From: Caulobacter sp.
GTDB taxonomy: Bacteria; Pseudomonadota; Alphaproteobacteria; Caulobacterales; Caulobacteraceae
Length of the DNA stretch: 64,000 bases
NCBI GenBank assembly: GCA_016125585.1
Contig: WGLL01000001.1
Coordinates: forward strand, 124,001 to 188,000
Direction: 5' to 3'
Positions 54,701 to 63,675 of the stretch are shown piece by piece. The first letter of the stretch is position 1. The number at the start of each line of letters is the position of its first letter. The notes under the pieces were generated by a model that ran no database searches, was not told where the DNA came from, and saw nothing but the letters and a program-made list of their open reading frames with translations. A program made the translations under genes and the position numbers.

Positions 54701-56315
54701 TCGGCGGGTTGGTCACCTGGCTGAAGTTCTGGCGGAAGAAGTGGCTGAGGGGCCGGTACTGGTCCGACAGCACCGCCAGCGGCGCATCGTCGCCCATCGA
54801 GCCGACCGCCTCCTTGCCGTCCTCGACCATCGGCGCCAGCACCATCTCGAGGTCCTCGAGACTGTAGCCGGCCGCCGTCTGGCGCCGGGTCAGCTCCTCG
54901 CGGCCGCAACGTCGGGGTTCGGGACCCGGCGCGATCTGCTCTTCCAGATTGACCATGTTGCCGAGCCATTCCGTATACGGATGACGTTCGGCCAGCTCGT
55001 CGATGATCTCCTCCTCGCCGAACATCCGGCCCTCGGTCAGATCGACGGCGATCATCCGGCCGGGATGGATGGTCAGTTTGCGGCTGATCCGCTCGTCGGG
55101 CACGCCGCACATCCCGGCTTCCGAGCCGACGATCAACAGGCCGTCATCGGTCATCGCCGCCCGCAGCGGCCGCAGACCGTTGCGGTCCTTGCCGGCCACG
55201 ACCCAGCGGCCATCGGTGGCGCACAGGGCGGCCGGGCCGTCCCACGGCTCCATCACCGCGTTGCAGTAGGAATAGAGGGCTTTGTGGGAGGCCTTCATCT
55301 GGGCCTCGGTCTTGGTGTTCCAGGCTTCCGGCACCAGCAGCGCCTTGGCCATCGGCGCGTCGCGGCCGGCCCGCACCAGGACCTCAAAGGTGTTGTCCAG
55401 GGCCGAGCTGTCGGAGCCGCCCGCCTGGATCACCGGCCGGATATCGTCGCCGAACTCGCCGAACGCCTGGGCGGCCATGCGGATCTCGTGGCTCCGCATC
55501 CAGTTCTTGTTGCCCTTGAGGGTGTTGATCTCGCCGTTGTGGGCCAGCATCCGGAACGGCTGGGCCAGACGCCATTGCGGGAAGGTGTTGGTCGAATAGC
55601 GCTGGTGGAAGATGGCCACCGCGGCCTCGAAACGGTCGTCGCGAAGGTCGGGATAGAAGGCGTCGATGCTCTCGGCGAGGAACATGCCCTTGTAGATCAG
55701 CGACCGGGCAGACAGGGAGCACAGATAGAAGTCCTGGATGGCGGCGGCGGCCACCCGGCGCTCGATGCGCTTGCGGGCCAGGAACAGGGCGCGTTCCAGC
55801 GCCTCGCCGTCCAGACCGGGCGGCGGCGACAGCATGATCTGCTCGATCTCGGGCCGGGTGGCGTTGGCCTTCTCGCCGATCACCGAGGTGTCGACCGGCA
55901 CCTGACGCCAGCCGTAGATGTAGAATCCAAAGCGCAGGGCCTCGCTCTCGACGATGGTCCGCGCCGCTTCCTGGGCGCGCAGATCGGTGCGCGGCAGGAA
56001 CACCTGGCCCACGGCGATCGGGCCCGGCCGCAGCTTGTGGCCGGTGTTGGCCACCTGCTCCTGGAAGAAGGCGCCCGGCACCGAGACCAGAATGCCGGCC
56101 CCGTCGCCGGTCTTGCCGTCGGCGTCGACCGCGCCCCGGTGCCAGATGGCCTTCAGGGCCTTGATGGCCAGCTCGACGACCTCGCGGCGCGGCTTGCCGT
56201 CAATGGCGCAGACCAGGCCGACGCCGCAGTTGTCCCGCTCCGAGGCCGGGTCATAGGCATGACCGTCGATCAGGAGCTGGCGGTTCTTGAGGTAACGGTC
56301 GTGAACTTCAGACAT
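51777..56315 (-). CDS. gltB: Glutamate synthase (NADPH) large subunit
   Basis: 1512 residues, full length. After a 29-residue propeptide the nucleophile Cys30 begins the Ntn glutaminase domain ([13 protein letters not shown]). The central domain follows, then the FMN domain with [20 protein letters not shown] and [15 protein letters not shown]. The 3Fe-4S site is [17 protein letters not shown], and the C-terminal beta-helix has [20 protein letters not shown]. It transfers the amide of glutamine to 2-oxoglutarate; ammonia passes through an internal tunnel. gltD lies 120 bp upstream on the same strand. Confidence 0.98.
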   Translation of the reverse strand: [1512 protein letters not shown]

Positions 56316-56344
56316 GAGCGCAGGCTTTCAGAAAATTCGCCTCT

Positions 56345-56410
56345 GGGCGCCCTTCTCCCCTTGCGGGAGAAGGTGTCGGCGTAGCCGACGGATGAGGGGT
56401 CGCACCGGCG
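56345..56410. repeat. Palindromic intergenic repeat, family D
   Basis: CCCTTCTCCCCTTGCGGGAG-AAGGTG followed by GTCGGCGTAGCCGAC (stem) and GGATGAGGGG. This unit, a stem on a GTAGC centre flanked by CCCTT/GAGGGG blocks, is widespread between genes in alphaproteobacteria. Lies between gltD and gltB, where it may affect read-through. Confidence 0.7.
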
Positions 56411-56435
56411 GCCTGGATATGGACGATCATCGCCC

Positions 56436-57875
56436 CTACTCCGCCGCGACCAGGGCCGGCGCGGCCGACAACTGCTTGTGGATCGCCGCCGCGGCATCGA
56501 AACCGTCGCGGATGGCCCAGACCACCAGGCTGGCGCCCCGGGCGATGTCGCCAGCCGCATAGACGCCCGGCAGGCTGGTCTGCTTGCTGCGGCGGTCGAT
56601 CTTCACCGTCCCGGCCCGGCTGACCTCGAGGTCAGGCGCGTCGAATGCGGTCGGCAGGTCCTCCGGATCAAAGCCCAGCGCCTTGATCACCAGATCGGCC
56701 TTCAGATCGAAGTCGCCGTTCTCGACCGGCTCGGGGCTCTGGCGACCGGTGGAATCGGCGGGTCCCAGGCGCATGCGGCTGGCGCGGACGCCCTCGGCCA
56801 TGCCGGCCCCGCCAAGCACGGCCCGGGGACCGGCCAGCCATTCAAAGACCACGCCCTCTTCCTCGGCGTTGGCGACTTCGCGCAGGGAGCCGGGCATGTT
56901 CTCGCGGTCCCGGCGATACAGGCAGGTCACCGAGGCCGCGCCCTGACGGATGGCGGTGCGGACACAGTCCATGGCCGTATCGCCGCCGCCGATGACCACC
57001 ACATTCTTGCTCTCGGCGTCCAGCTCGCCGCTGTCGAAGGCCGGAACCTCATCGCCGAGACCCTTGCGGTTGGAGGCGGTCAGATAGTCGAGGGCGGCGA
57101 CCACACCCATCGCCCCGGTTCCCGGAACCGGCAGGTCCTTGGCCGCATAGACGCCGGTGGCCAGCAGCACGGCGTCATGCTTCTCGCGCAGCTGCGCCAG
57201 GGTGGCGTCACGCCCGACCTCGAAGTTCATCCGGAACTCGACCCCGCCCTCGGCCAGCCGGTCGGTGCGGCGGGCGACGACGTCCTTCTCCAGCTTGAAG
57301 CCGGGGATGCCATAGATCAGCAGGCCGCCGGGACGGTCGTGGCGGTCATAGATGGTGACGCCATAGCCCTGTTCGCGCAGCCGTTCGGCGGCGGCCAGCC
57401 CGGCCGGCCCCGCCCCGACGATGCCGACCGTCTGGTCGCGCCGCGTCAGGGGGCGCAGGGGCGGCACCCAGCCTTCTTCCCAGGCCTTGTCCGACAGGTA
57501 GCGTTCGACGGCCCCGATGGTGACGGTGCCGTGGCCCGACTGCTCGATCACGCAGTTGCCCTCGCACAGCCGGTCCTGCGGACAGATGCGGCCGCAGATC
57601 TCGGGCATGGCGTTGGTCGCCTGCGACAGCTGATAGGCCTCTTCCAGCCGCCCGGCCGCGGTCATCCGCAGCCAGTCGGGGATGTTGTTGTGCAGGGGGC
57701 AATGGGTCTGACAGAAGGGAATGCCGCACTGCGAACAGCGCGAGGCCTGTTCTTCGGCCTTGGCGTCGATGAAATCGGCGTAGATCTCGTGGAAATCCTT
57801 GTCGCGCACGGCCGCGTCCCGCTTCTCGGGCGTGCGGCGGTCAATGACGGTGAACTTGAGCATCCGCTCGGCCAT
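56436..57875 (-). CDS. gltD: Glutamate synthase (NADPH) small subunit
   Basis: 479 residues. The N-terminal Fe-S region has CSQCGIPFCQTHCPLHNNIP and CGRICPQDRLCEGNCVIE. FAD loop TVGIVGAGPAGLAAAERL; NADPH loop NVVVIGGGDTAMDCVRTAIR; terminal GVYAAGDIARGASLVVWAI. It supplies electrons from NADPH to GltB. Transcribed toward gltB; the 273-bp gap upstream to uppP (57876-58148) holds A/T-rich promoter-like sequence and no gene. Confidence 0.97.
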   Translation of the reverse strand: MAERMLKFTVIDRRTPEKRDAAVRDKDFHEIYADFIDAKAEEQASRCSQCGIPFCQTHCPLHNNIPDWLRMTAAGRLEEAYQLSQATNAMPEICGRICPQDRLCEGNCVIEQSGHGTVTIGAVERYLSDKAWEEGWVPPLRPLTRRDQTVGIVGAGPAGLAAAERLREQGYGVTIYDRHDRPGGLLIYGIPGFKLEKDVVARRTDRLAEGGVEFRMNFEVGRDATLAQLREKHDAVLLATGVYAAKDLPVPGTGAMGVVAALDYLTASNRKGLGDEVPAFDSGELDAESKNVVVIGGGDTAMDCVRTAIRQGAASVTCLYRRDRENMPGSLREVANAEEEGVVFEWLAGPRAVLGGAGMAEGVRASRMRLGPADSTGRQSPEPVENGDFDLKADLVIKALGFDPEDLPTAFDAPDLEVSRAGTVKIDRRSKQTSLPGVYAAGDIARGASLVVWAIRDGFDAAAAIHKQLSAAPALVAAE

Positions 57876-58148
57876 GAGGATGTCGTGCCTTCAGGGGTCT
57901 AAAATTGCGCGAAACGCCTCATAGAGCCTCGGCCGCGCAACAAGAATGCCATCGTCAATTTTATTGACTGGTATTGCCTTGGCGCTGTCGCTCTGAGCAG
58001 AAATTGATCCACCTCAAGGCAATTATAGTCTTGTTTGTAGACCATAAGGATTTTCGCCGCTTTTTGCCTGCGCGGCCGAGACCGCTCTTGCCAGCAACGC
58101 CGCATCCCGTGACAAGCGGACCCAAGGTTCTCAACAAGGGTCGCCCCA

Positions 58149-58952
58149 ATGCCTGACTGGCTGTCCGCAATCATCCTGGGTCTGGTCGAGGGGCTGACGG
58201 AGTTCATCCCGGTCTCCTCAACCGGCCACCTGCTGCTGGCCAACCGGGTCCTGGGTCTGGAAGACGGCTTCTGGGACACCTTCGCGGTGATGATTCAGCT
58301 GGGCGCCATCCTGGCGGTGGTGGTTCTCTACTTCCAGCGGCTGTGGAAGGTGCTGATCGGCCTGCCGACCCGCCCCGAGGACCGCCGCTTCGCCCTCAGC
58401 GTGCTTATCGCCTTCCTGCCGGCGGTGGTGCTGGGGCTGGCCTTCCACGACTTCATCAAGCAGGTGCTGTTCGACCCGGTGATCGTCTGCTGGTCGTTGA
58501 TCGTCGGCGGCGTCGTCCTGCTGGTCATCGACCGCTGGCGGCCCGAGCCGCGTTTTCCCGACGCCATGAAGACGCCGCTGTGGACCGCCCTCGGGGTCGG
58601 CCTGTTGCAGTGTCTGGCGATGATCCCCGGCGTCTCCCGCTCGGGCGCCACCATCGTCGGCGGCATGCTGATGCGGATGGAAAAGCGGGCGGCGGCGGAG
58701 TTCAGCTTCTTCTTGGCCATCCCGACCATGGTCGGCGCCTTCGCCCTGGACCTGATCAAGAGCCACGACCAGATTCTCGCCCACGCCGACGGCCTGGGCG
58801 TCATCGCCATCGGCTTCGTGGTCTCCTTCCTCGCCGGGGCCGTGGTCATCAAGCTGATGCTGGGCTTCATCGACCGCTACGGCCTGGCCCCGTTCGGAGT
58901 CTGGCGGATCATCGTCGGCGCGGCGGGCCTGGCGCTGCTGGCCCTGACCTGA
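58149..58952 (+). CDS. uppP: Undecaprenyl-diphosphatase
   Basis: 267 residues, a multi-helix membrane protein. Signature motifs are LGLVEGLTEFIPVSSTGHLL and MIPGVSRSGATIVGGML. It dephosphorylates undecaprenyl diphosphate to recycle the lipid carrier for peptidoglycan and other polymers; the family also gives bacitracin resistance (BacA). Stands alone, convergent with rph. Confidence 0.97.
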   Translation: MPDWLSAIILGLVEGLTEFIPVSSTGHLLLANRVLGLEDGFWDTFAVMIQLGAILAVVVLYFQRLWKVLIGLPTRPEDRRFALSVLIAFLPAVVLGLAFHDFIKQVLFDPVIVCWSLIVGGVVLLVIDRWRPEPRFPDAMKTPLWTALGVGLLQCLAMIPGVSRSGATIVGGMLMRMEKRAAAEFSFFLAIPTMVGAFALDLIKSHDQILAHADGLGVIAIGFVVSFLAGAVVIKLMLGFIDRYGLAPFGVWRIIVGAAGLALLALT

Positions 58953-58964
58953 AAGCCTGCGACT

Positions 58965-59687
58965 CTAGAGTCCGCAGGCCGCCCGTTGCAGGGCGAACAG
59001 CTCGCCGATGCCCTTTTCGGCCAGGCCGTAGAGGGACTCGAACTCGCCCCGGGTGAAGCCGCGCTTCTCGCCGGTGGCCTGGATCTCGACGATGTCGCCG
59101 GCGCCGGTCAGCACGAAGTTGCAGTCGGCCTCGGCCGCCGAATCCTCCTCATAGTCGAGGTCCAGGACCGGCACATTGGCGAACACCCCGCAGGACACCG
59201 CCGCCACCTGGTCGATGATCGGGTCGGTGGTCAGCACCCCTTCGTCCAGCAGGTATTTGGTCGCCAACCGCAGGGCGACCCAGGCGCCGGTGATGGCCGC
59301 GGTGCGGGTGCCGCCGTCGGCCTGAACCACATCGCAGTCGAGCACGATCTGCCGCTCGCCCAGCGCCTTCATGTCGACCACCGCCCGCAGGGAGCGGCCG
59401 ATCAGCCGCTGGATCTCCTGGGTGCGGCCCGACTGCTTGCCCTGGGCGGCCTCGCGGCGGCTGCGGGTGTGGGTGGCGCGGGGCAGCATGCCGTATTCGG
59501 CGGTGACCCAGCCGGCGCCCTTGCCGCGCATCCAGCCCGGCACGCCGGTCTCGACACTGGCCGTGACCAGCACCTTGGTGTGGCCGGCGGTGATCAGGCA
59601 GCTGCCCTCGGCATAGCGGTTGACCGCGGTCTCCAGGGTGATTTTGCGGAGCTGGTCGGGCTGGCGGTCTGACGGGCGCATGGGCAT
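58965..59687 (-). CDS. rph: Ribonuclease PH
   Basis: 240 residues: [80 protein letters not shown] and [20 protein letters not shown]. It trims tRNA 3' ends by phosphorolysis. It is divergent from hrcA with a 97-bp gap, a conserved arrangement in alphaproteobacteria. Confidence 0.97.
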   Translation of the reverse strand: MPMRPSDRQPDQLRKITLETAVNRYAEGSCLITAGHTKVLVTASVETGVPGWMRGKGAGWVTAEYGMLPRATHTRSRREAAQGKQSGRTQEIQRLIGRSLRAVVDMKALGERQIVLDCDVVQADGGTRTAAITGAWVALRLATKYLLDEGVLTTDPIIDQVAAVSCGVFANVPVLDLDYEEDSAAEADCNFVLTGAGDIVEIQATGEKRGFTRGEFESLYGLAEKGIGELFALQRAACGL

Positions 59688-59712
59688 CTCTTTGGGCTCG
59701 GAGCGGGCGCGC

Positions 59713-59742
59713 CTTGCGCCCGAAGGTGGGCGGCTTATCCTG
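59713..59742 (+). promoter_or_regulatory. Heat-shock (RpoH/sigma-32) promoter of hrcA-grpE
   Basis: CTTG (59713-59716), a 17-bp spacer, then CTTATCCTG (59734-59742), close to the alphaproteobacterial sigma-32 pattern CTTG-N17/18-CYTATNTNNG. It ends 42 bp before the hrcA start. No CIRCE element (TTAGCACTC-N9-GAGTGCTAA) is visible in this region, so heat control here would be by RpoH. Confidence 0.6.
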
Positions 59743-59784
59743 TATGCAGGCGGCCGCGTCCACCGGCGCCAGGATCAGGACCTC

Positions 59785-60855
59785 ATGAGCGCCCTCCTTC
59801 CCGGCCTTTCCCAATCGCCCAGCCTGTCCGATCTCGACAGTCGGGCCCGAGACATCTTCCGCAGGATCGTCGAAAGCTATCTGGAAACCGGAGAGCCGGT
59901 CGGCTCGCGCACCATCTCCAAGGGCGGGGTTCACCTGTCGCCGGCCTCGATCCGCAACACCATGCAGGATCTGGCCACCCTGGGCCTGCTCAACGCCCCC
60001 CATGTCAGCGCCGGCCGCATGCCGACCCACGCGGGCTTGCGGCTGTTCGTCGACGGCCTGCTGGAGGTGGGCGACGTCGGCGAGGCCGAACGCAACGCCA
60101 TCGAGGGGCGGCTGAAGACCCGGGGCGGCTCGATGGAGGAGGCCCTCAACGAGGCCAGCGCCATCCTGTCGGGCTTGGCCGGCGGGGCCGGGGTGGTGGT
60201 GACCCCATCCCGCGAGGCCGGGGTCAAGCATGTCGAGTTCGTCGCCCTCGGCCCCGACCGGGCCCTGGTGGTCATCGTGCTGGAGGACGGGGCGGTGGAG
60301 AACCGCCTGATGCGACTGTCGCCCGGCATCACCCCGGCGGCCCTGACCGAGGCTTCCAACTTCCTCGCCGCCCGGCTGCGCGGCCGCACCCTGGGCGAGG
60401 CTCGCAACGAGATGCGCGGCGAACTGGACCGGGCCCGCCGGGAGCTGGACGCCGTCGCCGCCCGCCTGGTCGAGGACGGCCTCGCCGCCTGGGGCGGGGG
60501 AACCGAGGACGCCCGCGCCCTGATCGTCAGGGGTCAGGCCAATCTGATCGACGCCGGCGCTGCCGAGGACCTGGAGCGCATCCGCCGCCTGTTCGAGGAC
60601 CTGGAGCAGAAGGAACAGCTGATCGGCCTGCTCGACGGGGTCAAGGAAGCGGAAGGGGTGCGCATTTTCATCGGCGCCGAAACGCGGCTGTTTTCACTTT
60701 CGGGTTCCGCCGTGATCGCGGCTCCCTATATGTCGGGCCAACAGAAGGTGCTGGGCGCGATCGGCGTGATCGGTCCGGCGCGGCTCAACTATGCCCGGGT
60801 CATCCCGTTGGTGGACTATACCGCCAGGGTGCTGGGTCAGATGATGGACGGATGA
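59785..60855 (+). CDS. hrcA: Heat-inducible transcription repressor HrcA
   Basis: 356 residues from ATG 59785. N-terminal winged helix [61 protein letters not shown]-terminal [20 protein letters not shown] and [20 protein letters not shown]. It represses class I heat-shock genes by binding CIRCE, usually in front of groESL. Followed 7 bp later by grpE. Confidence 0.96.
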   Translation: MSALLPGLSQSPSLSDLDSRARDIFRRIVESYLETGEPVGSRTISKGGVHLSPASIRNTMQDLATLGLLNAPHVSAGRMPTHAGLRLFVDGLLEVGDVGEAERNAIEGRLKTRGGSMEEALNEASAILSGLAGGAGVVVTPSREAGVKHVEFVALGPDRALVVIVLEDGAVENRLMRLSPGITPAALTEASNFLAARLRGRTLGEARNEMRGELDRARRELDAVAARLVEDGLAAWGGGTEDARALIVRGQANLIDAGAAEDLERIRRLFEDLEQKEQLIGLLDGVKEAEGVRIFIGAETRLFSLSGSAVIAAPYMSGQQKVLGAIGVIGPARLNYARVIPLVDYTARVLGQMMDG

Positions 60856-60862
60856 GACAGGT

Positions 60863-61486
60863 ATGAGTGACGAACAGGCGCCCAACGAAATCCAGGACGA
60901 CGACACCATCGACGTTGGCGGTCTCGACAGCGAGGTCGAGGCGCTGAAGGCCGAGGTCGCCGCCCTCAAGGACCAGGCCCTGCGCTACGCCGCCGAGGCC
61001 GAGAACACCAAGCGCAGAGCCGAGCGTGAGATGAACGACGCCCGCGCCTACGCCATCACCAAGTTCGCCCGCGACCTGCTGGACGCCGCCGACAACCTCG
61101 GCCAGGCGACCGCCTTCGCGCCGCGCGACGCCGAGGATCAGGCGGTGAAGACCTTCGTCGTCGGCGTCGAGATGACCGAGAAGAAACTGCTCGAAGCCTT
61201 CGAGCGCAATGGCCTGAAAAAGGTCGACCCCGGCGTCGGCGACAAGTTTGACCCGCACCTGCATCAGGCGATGATGGAGCAGGAGTCGGCCGAGGCCGCC
61301 GCCGGCTCGGTGATCAAGACCCTGCAGGCGGGCTACTCCCTGTTCGGCCGTCTGGTTCGGCCGGCCATGGTGGTGGTCGCGGCCAAGGGCTCGGGCGTGG
61401 GACAGCCGGAACAGACCGCCGGGGGCGCGAACCCCTATGGTCACGATGAGGATCACAGCGGCGAGGCGCTGGACACCAAGGCCTGA
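60863..61486 (+). CDS. grpE: Co-chaperone / nucleotide exchange factor GrpE
   Basis: 207 residues. Long N-terminal coiled coil (VEALKAEVAALKDQALRYAA, EAENTKRRAEREMNDA) and C-terminal beta domain (GVGDKFDPHLHQAMMEQE, YSLFGRLVRPAMVVVA). It exchanges ADP for ATP on DnaK. In one operon with hrcA, consistent with joint heat control. dnaK is not in the window. Confidence 0.97.
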   Translation: MSDEQAPNEIQDDDTIDVGGLDSEVEALKAEVAALKDQALRYAAEAENTKRRAEREMNDARAYAITKFARDLLDAADNLGQATAFAPRDAEDQAVKTFVVGVEMTEKKLLEAFERNGLKKVDPGVGDKFDPHLHQAMMEQESAEAAAGSVIKTLQAGYSLFGRLVRPAMVVVAAKGSGVGQPEQTAGGANPYGHDEDHSGEALDTKA

Positions 61487-61639
61487 TCGGCGCGCAGCTT
61501 AATGGCGGGCCGCCGGTGGTTTCCACAGCCGGAAGGCCCGCCCGCTCTTCCCCGCCGCGTGGTTTCCGCTAATGTCTGCGGCCACCTTTGATGGCGGGTC
61601 GGCAATTCGCGTCCGATTCGCCCCGATGCCGGACGAGAC

Positions 61640-62761
61640 ATGAAGCTGACCATCGAGCGCGCCGCGCTGCTGAAGGCCCTGGGCCACGTTCAGAGCGTTG
61701 TCGAGCGCCGCAACACCATCCCGATCCTGTCCAACGTGCTGCTCTCGGCCGACCGCGAGCAGGTCAGCTTCTCGGCCACAGACCTGGACATGGAAATCGT
61801 CGATGAGGGCGCCGCCCAGGTCGACGTCCCCGGCCAGATCACCGCCCCGGCCCACACTCTCTACGAAATCGTCCGCAAGCTTCCGGAAGGGGCCGACGTC
61901 TCCCTGACCTATTCGGGCGAGGACCCGCGGCTGCTGATCTCGGCCGGACGGTCGAAGTTCAACCTGCCGGTGCTGCCGGCCGGCGATTTCCCGGTGATGA
62001 GCGCTGACGGCCTGTCGGCCCATATCCAGATCGACGCCGCCGAGCTGATCCGGCTGATCGACAAGACCCGCTTCGCCATCTCCACCGAGGAGACCCGCTA
62101 TTACCTGAACGGGCTCTACGTCCATACGGTGATGGACGGCGGCGAGGCCAAGCTGCGCGCCGTGGCCACCGACGGCCACCGTCTGGCCCTGGCCGAGATG
62201 CCGGCCCCCGAGGGCGCCGCCGGCCAGCCGGGGGTGATCATCCCCCGCAAGACCATCAACGAGGCCCGCCGCCTGCTGGAGGACGCCGGAGAATCGGTCG
62301 GCTTCCAGGTCAGCGCCCAGAAGGTGCGGTTCGAGTTCGCCGGCGCCTCGGCCCTGACCAGCAAGGTCATCGACGGCTCCTTCCCCGACTATCTGCGGGT
62401 CATCCCGCGCGACAACCAGCGGATCATGACCGTCGACGCCGACCTGTTCGCCAAGGCCGTCGACCGCGTCGCCACCATCTCGGCCGAGAAGAGCCGCTCG
62501 GTGAAGCTGGCCATCGAGACCGGCCGCATGACCCTGACGGTGCGCAACATGGAAGCCGGCCAGGGCGTCGAGGAGCTGGAGATCGACTACGACGGCGAGC
62601 CCTTCGAGATCGGCTTCAACGCCCGCTACCTGCTCGACGTCGCCGGCCAGATCAACGGCGAGATCGCCGAGTTCCGATTCGCCGACCCGGCCAGCCCGAC
62701 CCTGGTGCTGGACCCGACCGACGCCGGCGTGAAGTACGTGCTGATGCCGCTGCGGGTGTGA
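61640..62761 (+). CDS. dnaN: DNA polymerase III beta subunit (sliding clamp)
   Basis: 373 residues, full length: MKLTIERAALLKALGHVQSV, VERRNTIPILSNVLLSADRE, ATDLDMEIVDEGAAQVDVPG, AISTEETRYYLNGLYVHTVM, RAVATDGHRLALAEMPAPEG and the final VKYVLMPLRV. It encircles DNA and tethers the replicative polymerase. recF follows 0.9 kb downstream with two small genes between, a variant of the usual dnaN-recF pair. Confidence 0.98.
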   Translation: MKLTIERAALLKALGHVQSVVERRNTIPILSNVLLSADREQVSFSATDLDMEIVDEGAAQVDVPGQITAPAHTLYEIVRKLPEGADVSLTYSGEDPRLLISAGRSKFNLPVLPAGDFPVMSADGLSAHIQIDAAELIRLIDKTRFAISTEETRYYLNGLYVHTVMDGGEAKLRAVATDGHRLALAEMPAPEGAAGQPGVIIPRKTINEARRLLEDAGESVGFQVSAQKVRFEFAGASALTSKVIDGSFPDYLRVIPRDNQRIMTVDADLFAKAVDRVATISAEKSRSVKLAIETGRMTLTVRNMEAGQGVEELEIDYDGEPFEIGFNARYLLDVAGQINGEIAEFRFADPASPTLVLDPTDAGVKYVLMPLRV

Positions 62762-62766
62762 TATCG

Positions 62767-63084
62767 ATGTGGCCGTTTCGCCGAAAAAGCGAACTGCCAA
62801 TTGGTCCGCGGCTAACCTCCCTCTTTGGCGAACCGCCTCCGGTGGATCCGCTTTGGAAAGCCGCGAGGGAAATTCTGAACGCCGACTGGGACCCGCTTCC
62901 TGGAACCCCTGAGGACGAATACGACGATGTTGTTCGAGAAATTCTTCCCTTAATCAGATCGCAAGCTAGCGCGATTGCTATCATAAGGGTCCTTCGGGAT
63001 TTCGAAGAGGGCCTGGGTTTGCGACCGGTTGACCCTGACGTGCTGCAAAACATCGCAGATAACCTGATCCGGCTGCGGTCCTGA
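62767..63084 (+). CDS. Small protein of unknown function after dnaN
   Basis: 105 residues from ATG 62767; a GTG at 62758 would overlap the dnaN stop. Soluble, acidic and mostly helical: PPPVDPLWKAAREILNADWD, EDEYDDVVREILPLIRSQAS, IIRVLRDFEEGLGLRPVDPD. Composition is more A/T-rich than its neighbours (for example TTTCGCCGAAAAAGCG), suggesting later arrival. No family recognised; looks like a small immunity-type or hypothetical protein. Confidence 0.6.
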   Translation: MWPFRRKSELPIGPRLTSLFGEPPPVDPLWKAAREILNADWDPLPGTPEDEYDDVVREILPLIRSQASAIAIIRVLRDFEEGLGLRPVDPDVLQNIADNLIRLRS

Positions 63085-63141
63085 TTGACTTGCCAACGTC
63101 ACCTTCTGCTCCAGTTTGCAGTCAGCCGCCGGGAGCTGCCG

Positions 63142-63501
63142 ATGATCGCCCTTGTCTTCGCCCTCGCCTTGACCGCTGAATCGACCCTGGCCGGCGTCTG
63201 GACGGTCGATCTCTCCGCCAGGCCGGACGAGCCCTACACCAGGCCCATGACCTTGACCCTCAACCCCGACGGCACGGTGACGGGAAGCTTCTACGAGAGT
63301 GATATCGAGGCCGGCCGCTGGAAGACCGCGCGGGGCCGCACCTGCGCCAGCTTCCGCACCACCGACGGCGTCGGCTTCTATCACACCAGTGTCTGCCTAA
63401 TCGGCGATCAGGCCGTCGGCCAGACCTGGGCGGAACAGCGCAACTTCCTGTTCAACTGGGACGCCATGCGAACAACCACCCCTGAAATTCCCTCTCCCTG
63501 A
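63142..63501 (+). CDS. Small exported protein of unknown function
   Basis: ATG 63142 has GGGAGCTGCCG upstream and opens a short signal peptide (MIALVFALALTAESTLAG). The mature part is about 100 residues: VWTVDLSARPDEPYTRPMTL, TLNPDGTVTGSFYESDIEAG, TSVCLIGDQAVGQTWAEQRN. The pattern resembles small lipocalin/META-like beta proteins that are predicted periplasmic. The stop codon lies inside the left end of a repeat element. Confidence 0.65.
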   Translation: MIALVFALALTAESTLAGVWTVDLSARPDEPYTRPMTLTLNPDGTVTGSFYESDIEAGRWKTARGRTCASFRTTDGVGFYHTSVCLIGDQAVGQTWAEQRNFLFNWDAMRTTTPEIPSP

Positions 63502-63656
63502 GGGAGGGCGCGGGGCTCGCGCCAAAGGCGTGGGAGGGTGACGGTTACGGCGCCGGGCGCTCCCGGCGCTGTTCTTTTTTGTGGTTCCGGCTGAACCACC
63601 GTAAACCCTCACCCGGTCCCGCAGAGCGGGACCGGCCTCTCCCTCAGGGGAGGTTT
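63485..63656. repeat. Inverted pair of family A palindromic repeats
   Basis: CCCTCTCCCTGAGGGAGG ... GTGGGAGGGTGACGGTTACGG on the left is answered by CCGTAAACCCTCACCCGGTC ... CTCTCCCTCAGGGGAGG on the right. The two copies face each other around a terminator hairpin. Same modules as at 36619-36676. Inner stem GGTCCCGC-AGA-GCGGGACC lies in the right copy. Confidence 0.75.
63550..63580 (+). terminator. Intrinsic terminator before recF
   Basis: GCGCCGGG-CGCT-CCCGGCGC followed by TGTTCTTTTTT, inside the inverted repeat pair. It should end transcription from dnaN and the two small genes, so recF probably has its own promoter. Confidence 0.75.
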
Positions 63657-63675
63657 CCTCAGACCTCCGAACCGC

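Noticed and set aside
53736..56384. Plus-strand 882-residue frame opposite gltB
   Set aside because: Antisense shadow of gltB, lacking any family motifs.
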